A stretch of 64,000 nt of DNA. Origin: Salicibibacter cibarius. Its GTDB lineage: Bacteria > Bacillota > Bacilli > Bacillales > Marinococcaceae. The first letter of the stretch is position 1, and each line of letters begins with the position of its first letter. The notes beneath the pieces were generated by a model, which made no database searches, was not told the origin of the DNA, and saw nothing but the letters and a program-made list of their open reading frames with translations. Both the position numbers and the translations under genes were made by a program. The stretch lies in contig NZ_CP054705.1 of the NCBI RefSeq assembly GCF_016495725.1, positions 1,116,001 through 1,180,000 on the forward strand. Direction: 5' to 3'. Positions 8,249 through 16,863 of the stretch are shown here, one piece after another.

Positions 8249-9472
8249 ATGATGATCAATTTGAAACGGCTCATGGAAACGGTCAATACGAGTGCAGCGA
8301 TCGGCGCAACAGAAAACGGCGGTTTACATCGGTTAGCCCTCTCAAGGGAAGACACGGAAATGCGTGCCACGTTCGTTCAGTGGCTGGAGACGGCAGACCT
8401 TCGGGTTACGGTCGATGATTTCGGCAACATTTACGGCTGGCGTGAAGGCACAAATCCTGGCCTTTCTCCCGTAGTCATCGGGTCGCACTTGGATACCCAA
8501 CCATATGGAGGAAAATATGACGGGGTCATTGGGGTGCTCACGGCATTGGAAGTGATCCGCACGCTAAATGATAAGGGCATAAAAACAGAGCGTCCGATCG
8601 TAATCGTTAATTTTACAAATGAAGAAGGGGCGCGTTTCATGCCCCCATTGCTCGGTTCCGGCGCTCTGATTGGAGATTTTTCAAAAACAAGCGTTTATGA
8701 AACGATAGATGCCGAAGGAATAAGCTTTGAAACGGCGCTTTACGAATCTGGTTACCCAGGAGAAAAAGCTCATCGTTTAAAGGATGCACATGCATTCATG
8801 GAGTTACATATTGAACAGGGACCGGTGCTTGAACAAAACCAAAAAAGCATTGGCATCGTCCAAGGGATTCAAGGGTTGGCTTGGTTGACGGTGCACGTTA
8901 AAGGGAAAGCGGATCACGCGGGCACGACCCCGATGTCCGACCGTAAAGATGCGCTCGTCGCTGCCTCTGCCATGGTTACCGCCTTATCTAGATATGCAGC
9001 GTCTGTCGAGGAGTTGGTGATCACTGTCGGCACGTTGCAAGTCGAGCCGAGTGCTCCGAACGTCGTTCCAAGTGGGGTCACCTTCACCATTGATATGCGC
9101 CATCCCGATGACCATATGCGCAAAGGGGTCCCGATGGCCATTCGCAAAATTATATCGGATACGTCGAAAATGTATGATGTTGATTTTGAGTTGGAAACGA
9201 ATGCGCGAGCGGACACGGTTCATTTTCCCGGAAGAATTCAAAACATCCTTTTAGAGGAGACGTCATCACTTGGATATGAAGCGAAACAATTGTACAGCGG
9301 TGCTTCCCACGATGCGAAAAATATGATCCGTATTGCGGAAACGAGTATGATTTTCGTGCCGAGCGCCAACGGGAAAAGCCATCATGAAGAGGAATATACG
9401 AGTGATGCCGACATCGAAAAAGGGGCGAATGTGTTGCTTTGGGCAACAAAACGGTTGGCGGATGAAAAATAG
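8249..9472 (+). CDS. M20-family Zn hydrolase, N-carbamoyl-L-amino-acid hydrolase/allantoate amidohydrolase type
   Basis: A 407-residue metal amidohydrolase. Metal ligands are visible in the expected order: GSHLDTQPYGGKYDGVIG (His and Asp near residues 82-93), NFTNEEGARF (Glu pair near 126), MELHIEQGP (His near 190) and a C-terminal SGASHDAKNM (His near 352). The dimerisation domain sits between about residues 208 and 325. Family members hydrolyse N-carbamoyl amino acids, ureidoglycolate or allantoate; which one cannot be decided here because no hydantoinase or allantoinase is adjacent. It follows YwbE by 21 bases and precedes a GNAT gene by 14 bases, so the three may be cotranscribed. Confidence 0.9.
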   Translation: MMINLKRLMETVNTSAAIGATENGGLHRLALSREDTEMRATFVQWLETADLRVTVDDFGNIYGWREGTNPGLSPVVIGSHLDTQPYGGKYDGVIGVLTALEVIRTLNDKGIKTERPIVIVNFTNEEGARFMPPLLGSGALIGDFSKTSVYETIDAEGISFETALYESGYPGEKAHRLKDAHAFMELHIEQGPVLEQNQKSIGIVQGIQGLAWLTVHVKGKADHAGTTPMSDRKDALVAASAMVTALSRYAASVEELVITVGTLQVEPSAPNVVPSGVTFTIDMRHPDDHMRKGVPMAIRKIISDTSKMYDVDFELETNARADTVHFPGRIQNILLEETSSLGYEAKQLYSGASHDAKNMIRIAETSMIFVPSANGKSHHEEEYTSDADIEKGANVLLWATKRLADEK

Positions 9473-9486
9473 CGCAGGAGGTCAAT

Positions 9487-10020
9487 ATGACTTATACGAT
9501 TCGTGAGATGAAAGAAGGGGATGCACACGGCATTGCTTATGTGCATGTGCATAGCTGGCACACGACTTATCAAGAGATCGTTCCCCGAAGTTACTTGGAT
9601 CGCTTACACGTGTCGGAACGTGAGAAAAAATGGGAAAGCATCCTAGCTGAATATCCCCGGAAGTCTAATCATGGGCTCGTAGCTGTCAATGACGACTCAG
9701 AGATTATCGGTTTTGCCATCTGCGATCAGGCTGATGAAAAAGAACCGGTGGAAGGGGAACTGAATGCAATATACATTCTCGAAAACGATCAACAACGAGG
9801 CATCGGCCAAGCGCTCCTGCAACAGGTGCTCACGAACTTTCGCGAAAAAGGTTGGGCAACATTCATGATTGTTGCCCTCGCCGACAACCCTTCCTTTCCA
9901 TTTTATGAAAAACTAAATCCTCATTATTTGCGACTGGATACATGGACGGTGGATGGTGTAGACCTCAAGGAATGGGTCATGACGTTTCGTGTTGCGGAAG
10001 TAGAAGCATCGCTCCGCTGA
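9487..10020 (+). CDS. GNAT family N-acetyltransferase
   Basis: A 177-residue acetyltransferase. It begins MTYTIREMKEGDAHGIA and holds the acetyl-CoA loop in the form LENDQQRGIGQALLQQVL (residues 98-115). The substrate is unknown. GCAGGAGG precedes the ATG. It is the last gene after the M20 hydrolase and is followed by a 200-base gap without recognisable features before the 3D-domain gene. Confidence 0.9.
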   Translation: MTYTIREMKEGDAHGIAYVHVHSWHTTYQEIVPRSYLDRLHVSEREKKWESILAEYPRKSNHGLVAVNDDSEIIGFAICDQADEKEPVEGELNAIYILENDQQRGIGQALLQQVLTNFREKGWATFMIVALADNPSFPFYEKLNPHYLRLDTWTVDGVDLKEWVMTFRVAEVEASLR

Positions 10021-10226
10021 GGTTTTCACACACTTTTTCACGATAATTATAGATTTTCGGACAAACAAAAGACGGAGATATGACCTAGTATTTCCTCTGT
10101 TACAGTTCCTTTGCAGTTTGTTTAAATATATGATTTACCCTTGCTTACTTTTTCATAGCTTGTTAGGATGCTTCTGGGTGGTTGAAAGGCGTTCGCCCAT
10201 TAATTACCAAGAGGAGGCGTTGATTG

Positions 10227-11540
10227 GTGCTGAAGTTACAAGCGACAAACAGGCTAAGAAATTACGGTCTGTCTGCTGTAGCGGCAGGGTTTGTTTTCTT
10301 TGCCGGACCGATAGCCGCTGATGCCAGTGATTTCGGAGGCAAATTACTTACCGATGGCATAGAAAATAGTCACGTCGAAACGTTACAGAATCTACTCGTT
10401 GAAGAAGGATATTTGCAGCAAAAGGATGCCGATGGCGTCTATGACAATGCAACAACCGATGCTGTTACCGATTATCAAGAAGACCAGCAATTACTTGTAG
10501 ATGGCTTGGCGGGCGTGCAAACGCTCGGTGCGTTAAAAGTACTCGGAAAAGGTGACGAAAATGAGCTCGTTACCGATTTACAGGGAACGCTACAAGATTC
10601 CGGTTATTATAACGGTTCCGTAGATGGATACTTTGATGGTGAAACGCACGATTCCGTTAAATCCTTCCAGTCCGATGCTGACATTGCAGTCGATGGATTG
10701 GCCGGACCTGAAACGTTCGGAGCGTTATACTACGGAAAATCCAAAGCAGTAGAAGAAGATACTGCAGAGGAAGAAGTCGCTGAGGAAGAAGCAACAGAAG
10801 AAGAACCTGTAGAGGAAGAAGCTACGGAAGATGAAGCAACAGAAGAAGAACCTGTAGAAGAAGAAGCTACAGAAGATGAAGCAACAGAGGAAGAACCTGT
10901 AGAGGAAGATGCTGCAGAAGATGAAGCAACAGAAGAAGAACCTGTAGAAGAAGAAGCTACGGAAGATGAAGCAACAGAAGAAGAACCTGTGGAAGAGGCT
11001 CCTGAAGCAGAAGCTACAGAAGAAGATGAATCTACAGACGAAGAAGGAACGGAAGAAGAACCTGTAGAAGAAGATGCTTCAGAGGAAGAAGGAACTGAGG
11101 AAGACTCTGTTGAAGAAACTACAGGAGACGAAGTTACAGAAGAAGACGCTGTAGAGGACGAAGCTTCTGAAGCAGACGCTACAGAAGATGAAGAATCCAC
11201 AGAAGACGAAGGCAATGACGAAAATATGACTCAATCTTCCGATGCGGAAGGCGAAACGTACACAATGGACGCTACCGCTTACACAGCTGATTGTGATGGT
11301 TGTAGCGGTATTACAGCAACAGGCATTGACCTTAACAACAATCGTGACGCAAACGTTGTGGCGGTTGACCCTAATGTCATCCCACTCGGCTCCACTGTCC
11401 ATGTTGAAGGATATGGCGAAGCCGTTGCAGGTGACACAGGCGGAAACATCACTGGCGAAAGTATCGATCTTCATGTTCCAACACAAGAAGAAGCCGAACA
11501 GTTTGGCCGTCAAAGTGTTGAAGTTACAGTGCTGGATTAA
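10227..11540 (+). CDS. Secreted peptidoglycan-binding protein with acidic repeats and a C-terminal 3D domain
   Basis: A 437-residue exported wall protein. The signal peptide is about residues 1-35 (FVFFAGPIAADA then a cut). Two PG_binding_1 domains follow (about 45-100 and 112-170). Residues about 175-335 are a Glu/Thr-rich linker built on a 15-residue repeat. The C-terminal 3D domain keeps its three aspartates in VAVDPNVIPLG, AGDTGG and SIDLHV, and is found in MltA-like transglycosylases and YocH-type wall hydrolases. It probably cleaves or binds peptidoglycan. I prefer GTG 10227, 9 bases from GAGGAGG; TTG 10224 is the alternative. The very acidic linker is typical of secreted proteins of halophiles. 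Confidence 0.87.
   Translation: MLKLQATNRLRNYGLSAVAAGFVFFAGPIAADASDFGGKLLTDGIENSHVETLQNLLVEEGYLQQKDADGVYDNATTDAVTDYQEDQQLLVDGLAGVQTLGALKVLGKGDENELVTDLQGTLQDSGYYNGSVDGYFDGETHDSVKSFQSDADIAVDGLAGPETFGALYYGKSKAVEEDTAEEEVAEEEATEEEPVEEEATEDEATEEEPVEEEATEDEATEEEPVEEDAAEDEATEEEPVEEEATEDEATEEEPVEEAPEAEATEEDESTDEEGTEEEPVEEDASEEEGTEEDSVEETTGDEVTEEDAVEDEASEADATEDEESTEDEGNDENMTQSSDAEGETYTMDATAYTADCDGCSGITATGIDLNNNRDANVVAVDPNVIPLGSTVHVEGYGEAVAGDTGGNITGESIDLHVPTQEEAEQFGRQSVEVTVLD
10795..11000 (+). repeat. 45-bp coding tandem repeat in the 3D-domain protein
   Basis: Four to five imperfect copies of a 45-bp unit encode a 15-residue repeat of the type EEEPVEEEATEDEAT. It is in frame inside the linker, so copy number can change without breaking the gene. 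Confidence 0.85.
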
Positions 11541-11550
11541 GAATATATAT

Positions 11551-11585
11551 GATCCCTTGCTACTCTGATAGCAGGGGATTTTTCT
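11551..11585 (+). terminator. Terminator after the 3D-domain gene
   Basis: Stem ATCCCTTGCTA / TAGCAGGGGAT around a 6-base loop, followed by TTTTTCT. Confidence 0.85.
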
Positions 11586-11673
11586 ATGTGGTCGTTAGGA
11601 AAAAACTGTTGATTTCGGCCGCCCTGTCGTTTAAACTCCAGGATGGTTCTATGCGAGGGGAGAGGGAAGGCCT

Positions 11674-12513
11674 ATGACAAAAGCAAAATATACGCTGATT
11701 TTGTTGGGGATTTTTAACTTGGTTCTTTTCATCGTTCATTTGACAGACTTTTCTTTCCTCTTTTTGAAACCTACAGGCTATATCATTCCTATAGTGATTA
11801 ATATGATCGTTTTGGCTGTGCTTGGTTTTTGCTCCTCCCTTCGTAATGTATGGGTTTTTACTGGTTTATTCCTTAGCATGCCAATATTGCTCGTCCATAG
11901 TTTTATGGTCTTTATGTCGGATAATAGCTATACGACGATTCACTCTCCCCATGGCCAACAGTCACTCTTTATCGAATATAGGGACTTCACGCTCGGAGAA
12001 ACTACCTATTTCTATAATTTTCACGAGACGAGGTTCGGTTTCATAGGCAGATACCTCGATGATCAGTCCATGCGTATTATGGACAGGAACTTCCCACCCG
12101 GTATAGATGGCAAAGAAGTTCTCGGGTTGCATGATGCAGAGTGGATCACCGATGAAACGGTGCGTTTGCCCACTTGGGAAGGGATGGAGGAGATTGAATT
12201 GGAATCATCTCCATCGACGCCAGACCCTACTCCACCTACAGCAGATGAGGGGGATATGGAGACTTTCATTGATGCAGTCGAAAAAGAAGAAGACGGCGAA
12301 ACAATAACGATACATGGCAACGTGCTGGAAACGAGGTATGACGAGAATACCGGCCAGAGTTGGATAGATGTCTCCGACAATGAAGGCGAAGGCGCGATTC
12401 CCACCCAACAGTGTAGCCGTGTGGAAGAAGATGAAAAACGTGGCTATTATATGTTGGTGGAGTGTACCCATCAATGGGAATACCGTCTACAATCGTTAGA
12501 CTCGGAGCAGTGA
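11674..12513 (+). CDS. Membrane-anchored protein of unknown function
   Basis: A 279-residue protein I do not recognise. Three hydrophobic helices occupy about residues 7-85, followed by an extracytoplasmic domain of about 190 residues with a Pro/Asp/Thr-rich hinge near 180-195 (SSPSTPDPTPPTADEG). The C-terminal part has two cysteines (QQCSRVEE and LVECTHQW) that could form a disulfide. The ATG follows GAGGGGAGAGGGA. It is the first gene of an apparent three-gene unit: the next gene starts 10 bases on, and the third is degenerate. Confidence 0.7.
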   Translation: MTKAKYTLILLGIFNLVLFIVHLTDFSFLFLKPTGYIIPIVINMIVLAVLGFCSSLRNVWVFTGLFLSMPILLVHSFMVFMSDNSYTTIHSPHGQQSLFIEYRDFTLGETTYFYNFHETRFGFIGRYLDDQSMRIMDRNFPPGIDGKEVLGLHDAEWITDETVRLPTWEGMEEIELESSPSTPDPTPPTADEGDMETFIDAVEKEEDGETITIHGNVLETRYDENTGQSWIDVSDNEGEGAIPTQQCSRVEEDEKRGYYMLVECTHQWEYRLQSLDSEQ

Positions 12514-12522
12514 GGTGAACGT

Positions 12523-13299
12523 ATGGGAGCAATGCTATTTTTATTATTGGTATCCTATGCTTATATAGCCGCGGGGCTTATCGGTTGTTTGTTCTTTTCT
12601 TTTTTCAAGAAAAAATGGCTCGTTTTTTTAGCGCCGTTGTTCCTGGTGGTTTTCGCAGTAATTTGGGATATTGGTCGTGGCGGTCTGGATACGCTCATCA
12701 TATTGCCATTACTCATCACTACTGCGACATGGTCTCTTTTGATTTTTGTTTATCGGAATCCCCCACAAACGGATCAACGAGCATATCAATTTATCCCTTT
12801 GATGCGGTTCCTCATCTATTTATTGACGGGGCGAAGGAAATGGAAAGAAAAAGAGGTCACAGAAATAAACAATGTGCTGGAAAGTTACCGGAAGAGGCTT
12901 GTCGCCGATGATCGGTTGAGCGGGGATTTAACGGAAGGTACCCACCCCAACCAAAAGAAAAGCACACGAAGATTGGTAGATTCGTTTACATCTCTCCGTG
13001 AAAATAAGGATGAAGAAGATTATTATTTGCAAGTGGCACAGCACTGGGCGAGGGGGATGGACAAAAAAATACATGGGCTTTCGCTGGTTTCTATTATTCT
13101 TTTTCTATTGTTGTGGATAAGCGGTATTTTTCTTGCACAGTATATCGATGGGATTATGGTTTTTGTTTTCTTATTTGGATTTGTCTTTTTTCCAATTATT
13201 GGCCTCGTTTTAGCGCTTATGGGCAGAGGGTGGAAGAAATGGCTTTTAGCAGCGATTAATGTTCTCGCGATGATCGTTGCTGTAATGATTATTTTATGA
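12523..13299 (+). CDS. Polytopic membrane protein of unknown function
   Basis: A 258-residue protein with about six hydrophobic helices in two clusters (residues 5-85 and 190-258), separated by a hydrophilic loop of about 100 residues rich in Lys, Arg and Glu. No family recognised. AGTGAGGTGAACGT precedes the ATG, 10 bases after the preceding gene. Its stop overlaps the ATG of the broken third gene (ATGA at 13296-13299), so the three were an operon. Confidence 0.7.
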   Translation: MGAMLFLLLVSYAYIAAGLIGCLFFSFFKKKWLVFLAPLFLVVFAVIWDIGRGGLDTLIILPLLITTATWSLLIFVYRNPPQTDQRAYQFIPLMRFLIYLLTGRRKWKEKEVTEINNVLESYRKRLVADDRLSGDLTEGTHPNQKKSTRRLVDSFTSLRENKDEEDYYLQVAQHWARGMDKKIHGLSLVSIILFLLLWISGIFLAQYIDGIMVFVFLFGFVFFPIIGLVLALMGRGWKKWLLAAINVLAMIVAVMIIL

Positions 13300-14116
13300 A
13301 CACATTGCGCACAAGCAAGTCATTTACACAAACTATTTTACGTCATCCGGAACTAGACGGAGAGTGGAAAAGAAAAAAAGATAAAATACTTTCCCGAGTA
13401 GCAGGTAACTCTTCACATATGAGGATGGCTATAATGATAAAACGAAACTTTAAAAAGCTATTGATCGGTTTATGGATTGTCTTACTTATCGGTTTCAGCT
13501 ATAACCAATATAAAGAACGGGAAATGTATGAAGCAAATATTTAGAGTGATCTGAAGACTGACTTTCACAGTTTAGTTACTGCCATGACCCGTAGTCAAAC
13601 TTATTATGCAGAAATACTGGAGACGGACCGGATCACGAAGCGCCACGCCCATTTGTTAGCACTTCGAACATACAACGGAGATATCTCGCGGATAAAAGAT
13701 AAGTATGAGCGTTTGGCTATCGAATTCGAGCGGTTGGAGCCAAGAACAATTGAAAACGATACATCCGTAAACGCAATAAAGGTAGGCAGTTATTTTAGCG
13801 AATTGGCTGATTATCAAAGATTTGAACGGAAGAGATGGATGATGTGCTTATTGAACTTGACGCCGATGAAAGGGGGAAGATAGAGCATGTAAAAGCCTTA
13901 AACTCAGTATGGCTCGAAGCTGCAGAAAGAAATGTTGAAGGTGTGACGGTGAGGAACGGTAAAGCCAACTTCAATGCACGTACATATGAAAATTATTATG
14001 GAGAGGATAGTATTTCAAATGATTTTTGGGTAGATTTGCTCGTTGAATTAGATGAAGAAACACTTAAATTTTTAAAACAACGTAATGTACCCAATATTGG
14101 AGAACGGTTGGAGTGA
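13296..14116 (+). pseudogene. Broken gene for a single-helix protein, third gene of the 11674-14116 operon
   Basis: One ancestral frame of about 270 codons appears to be split twice. Codons from 13296 run to an in-frame TAG at 13542-13544, then continue in the same frame (SDLKTDFHSLVTAMTRSQ) to about 13830. There the frame shifts: restoring a third G at 13828-13829 would join ERFE-type sequence to EEMDDVLIELDADE, which runs to the stop at 14116. A membrane helix lies at about residues 52-70 (LLIGLWIVLLIGFSYN). The remainder is charged and probably coiled. No family recognised. A short functional product from an internal ATG at 13437 cannot be excluded. Confidence 0.6.
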
Positions 14117-14242
14117 TATCGATTTCAATCATAGAGAATGGTCCCCGTCAAAGTCCAAATATAAACAATATGTCCGGTGCTTTTTGCTCCCGATCCTTCT
14201 CGAAGTAGCACTATCTTCGTTCGGTGGGGGCAATTTGATCAC

Positions 14243-14400
14243 AAGTAATCCCTCTGATGGAGGTCGAGTTGCTCTGAGAGGAACAAGTGAAGCAAAGTAA
14301 TCCCTCTGACGGGGGTCGAGCTGCTCTGAGAGGAACAAGTGAAGTAAAGTAATCCCTCAAACGGAGAACGAACTGCTCCCAGGGGAACACGTGAAGCTAA
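14243..14400. repeat. Tandem array 3, 52-bp unit, about 3 copies, inverted relative to arrays 2 and 8
   Basis: AAGTAATCCCTC recurs at 14243, 14295 and 14347. Read on the minus strand, each unit shows block A (CCTCTCAG), 14 bases, then block B (CGTCAGAGGGATTA), the same geometry as arrays 2 and 8. It lies in the 533-base gap after the broken operon; the rest of the gap holds a minus-strand terminator and nothing else I can identify. Confidence 0.8.
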
Positions 14401-14508
14401 GTGTGGCTTTTGAGAAAGACAGATGAACCCTTATTACGATTAATAAATTGTTGTACTTTGACTTTACCCCCTAAATCATAGAGAATGTGCTATTGACGAG
14501 TTTCGTTG

Positions 14509-14541
14509 CAATTATAAAAGCAGGTATCCGAAGATACCTGC
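14509..14541 (-). terminator. Terminator for the MazF-like pseudogene
   Basis: Perfect 8-bp stem CAGGTATC / GATACCTG closing a TTCG tetraloop on the minus strand, followed by CTTTTATAATT. It is 110 bases past the end of the toxin remnant. Confidence 0.65.
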
Positions 14542-14649
14542 CCCGTGTGAGAACATCATAGTTCCCGATAGTAAACGGTAACGTTTGCCCGCGACCGCAA
14601 AATATGCGTCAGTATATGAATATGTCAAGGATCTTATGCGTCCATTTTT

Positions 14650-15098
14650 TTATTTCAGATTAAAAAAATACTTTAATCGTCGTTTATCATAGCCTTGGAC
14701 AAAATCAATAACGTCTCCTACCCTTGCTTTACTTATGATTCGAACATCTTCACATTGGACATTGGACGATTGAATCAAATTTCAATTTATATTTAGATTT
14801 TTGTAAAATATATTGGCTATTTAAAAGGTTAATTTTCCCAGATTTTTTTCTTGTTTTCGATTTTGGTTAGTGGTACAACTGCAATATTCCCGCTAGTTTT
14901 ATTGTTAGCATCATTAGATACGACAACGGAGGGTCTTAGGCCTGATTTTTCGTATCCGATATTCTCACCAAAAAATACGCTCACGATAGCTTTGCGAGGG
15001 AAAAAATGACCGGATCCTCCAGTGTAATTTTCATTTATCTTCGTTTGTAAAGCAAACCATCTTATATGATCCCCGTGCCTTTTGAATTTATAAGCCAC
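14650..15098 (-). pseudogene. PemK/MazF-family toxin gene, inactivated by two frameshifts
   Basis: A MazF-fold endoribonuclease toxin gene in three frames. The N-terminal part (15098-14829, GTG start after AAAGGAG) has the family core GYEKSGLRPSVVVSNDANNK and IAVVPLTK, and stops prematurely. A second frame continues NSQYILQKSKYKLKFDSIVQ. A third gives CEDVRIISKARVGDVIDFVQ and stops at 14650. The second shift is a perfect 7-bp tandem duplication (ATTGGAC at 14754-14760 and 14761-14767); removing one copy restores IVQCEDV, the expected family sequence. The first shift is one extra base near 14830. No antitoxin gene adjoins it. The family assignment is firm; loss of function is inferred. Confidence 0.75.
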
Positions 15099-15271
15099 TT
15101 TTTGAGCTCCTTTTATTCATATTTCTTTTAATATTTATCTCTGATTTCATCTTATTTGGCTCAATGTGACTAAACACCCCCTGCTAATCCAACACCTTTC
15201 GTCCGCCATTTGCCCTTCTTGACCGAAGATGTTACGTTAAAGGCAAAGCAAAGCGAAGGGGTTCCTTAATT

Positions 15272-15454
15272 ATGACAGTGAAAGAATTGGAAGATGAATT
15301 AAGTCTATTAAAATCGGATTATGTCCGGGTTCAAGGTGATGTGGAAAAAATGGAATCCATTGGCGGAAATGTACGGCCTGCAACGCGGCAACTCCGTCAT
15401 TTGGAGGAAGAGATCAATCGTGTTCGTCAACAGCTAAAAGAATCAAAACAGTAA
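15272..15454 (+). CDS. SE1832 family small protein
   Basis: A 60-residue charged, helical protein (MTVKELEDELSLLKSDYVRV and onward), probably a coiled coil. It matches the SE1832 family of short Firmicutes proteins of unknown role. GCGAAGGGG lies upstream of the ATG. It is monocistronic and ends at a strong terminator. Confidence 0.75.
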   Translation: MTVKELEDELSLLKSDYVRVQGDVEKMESIGGNVRPATRQLRHLEEEINRVRQQLKESKQ

Positions 15455-15478
15455 CCTAAACGGTGGACTATTTGATGC

Positions 15479-15516
15479 ATGGGCTCCCTATTGACGAGGG
15501 GAGCCTGTATTTTTTG
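15479..15516 (+). terminator. Terminator after the SE1832 gene
   Basis: Stem GGCTCCC / GGGAGCC with loop TATTGACGA, then TGTATTTTTT. Confidence 0.85.
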
Positions 15517-15542
15517 CTGAAAATAGACTGGAGAGAATGCTG

Positions 15543-16811
15543 ATGTTGCAAAAGCTATTCCAACTACGGGAACATCATACAACGATCAAACAAGAATTAG
15601 TCGCCGGCATCACAATTTTTTTTGCGGCTGCGCACATCATTATCGTTAATCCGACGATTTTAGCTGACAGCGGCATTCCTTTTCAATATGCTATGATCGC
15701 GACGGTCCTTGTCACGGTCATTGGCAGTTTGCTCATGGGGCTATACGCAAATGTGCCCCTCGCACTTGCCCCGGGCATGGGGATTAACGCATTTTTTGTA
15801 TATACGCTCGTCCAAGGGTATGACTTAAGCTGGCAAATGGGACTTGCCGTTGTCATTGTGTCAGGCCTGCTCCTCATGGTTGCTACGTTTACGCCGCTCG
15901 CAGCCAGGCTGTCCGATGCTGTACCCGTATCGTTAAAATACAGCATCAGCGCGGGGATCGGCTTGTTGCTAGTGATGATTGGCTTGCAGATGGGCGAAGT
16001 GATTGTCGCGGATCCTGAAACGTTAATCAGCCTTGCGCCGCTTGATTCTCCGTCACTCGCGTTTACGCTGTTCGGCTTATTGCTTATTTTAATTCTTTAT
16101 GTAAAAAAAATAAGAGGCGCCTTTGTGATCGGTCTCTTGTTAACAACAGCGGTCATTTATTTAACGGGGTTCGGCGGGGAACCGGAGAGTGAGCCTCTGG
16201 ATTTGGGTGGATACTTTGGGATTTTCACCGCGGCTGATTTTGGCGGGTTATTGCACGCCCCGTTTTGGATGGCTGTTTTTTCATTAACATTGCTCGTTCT
16301 TTTTGACACGTTGGGGCTCGTGCACGGACTCGTACCATACAATAAAGATGTGAGTAAAGTATATAAAACAAGCGCGATTAACGCCGGGATCAGCGGTTTT
16401 TTCGGGACTTCGCCGACAGTTCTCGTCGTCGAGAGCGCAGCTGGGATGGCTGAAGGAGGAAAAACAGGATTGACCGCTGTGACCGCCGGTTTTCTTTTCT
16501 TGACAAGTTTCGCGGTAATGCCGTTTATTTCCGCTATTCCGGAGGCGGCGATCGCGCCGATTTTAATGATCGTCGGCATGTCGATGGCGGAAAAATTGCG
16601 CGATATCCCGGGGGATTTTACCGAATGGTTTCCCGCCGGGTTAACGGCGATTCTCATCCCGCTCACGTACTCGATTATTGATGGCCTAGCCGCAGGATTC
16701 ATTCTCTACCCGCTTTTGAAATGGGCGACCGGCCGGCGCAGTGAAGTGCACCCTTATCAATATGTGATCGCGTTGTTGTTTATCTGTAATTATGTGCTGT
16801 TAGTTATATAG
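15543..16811 (+). CDS. NCS2-family purine permease, adenine/guanine/hypoxanthine (AzgA/PbuG) type
   Basis: A 422-residue permease with 12-14 hydrophobic helices. The family signatures APGMGINAFFVYT (about residues 76-88) and FFGTSPTVLVVESAAGMAEG (about 298-317) match the AzgA/PbuG/PbuO branch of NCS2, which imports purine bases with protons. I chose ATG 15543 because GGAGAG lies 7 bases before it; ATG 15537 is too close. No purine riboswitch is seen in the 88-base gap upstream, unlike pbuG in B. subtilis. Confidence 0.92.
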   Translation: MLQKLFQLREHHTTIKQELVAGITIFFAAAHIIIVNPTILADSGIPFQYAMIATVLVTVIGSLLMGLYANVPLALAPGMGINAFFVYTLVQGYDLSWQMGLAVVIVSGLLLMVATFTPLAARLSDAVPVSLKYSISAGIGLLLVMIGLQMGEVIVADPETLISLAPLDSPSLAFTLFGLLLILILYVKKIRGAFVIGLLLTTAVIYLTGFGGEPESEPLDLGGYFGIFTAADFGGLLHAPFWMAVFSLTLLVLFDTLGLVHGLVPYNKDVSKVYKTSAINAGISGFFGTSPTVLVVESAAGMAEGGKTGLTAVTAGFLFLTSFAVMPFISAIPEAAIAPILMIVGMSMAEKLRDIPGDFTEWFPAGLTAILIPLTYSIIDGLAAGFILYPLLKWATGRRSEVHPYQYVIALLFICNYVLLVI

Positions 16812-16863
16812 TTGCACGCCGGGCATAACAAACGTGCCGAGCGCATACACCAATAGACGGGCA

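Noticed and set aside
10730-11215. Ser-rich minus-strand ORF
   Set aside because: It is the antisense of the Glu/Thr repeat of the 3D-domain protein; similar antisense frames occur over the other acidic linkers (26620-26868 minus, 25376-25732 plus).
13542-13544. Programmed readthrough or unusual decoding of the in-frame TAG
   Set aside because: The same gene also has a downstream frameshift and no recoding structure is evident, so decay is simpler.
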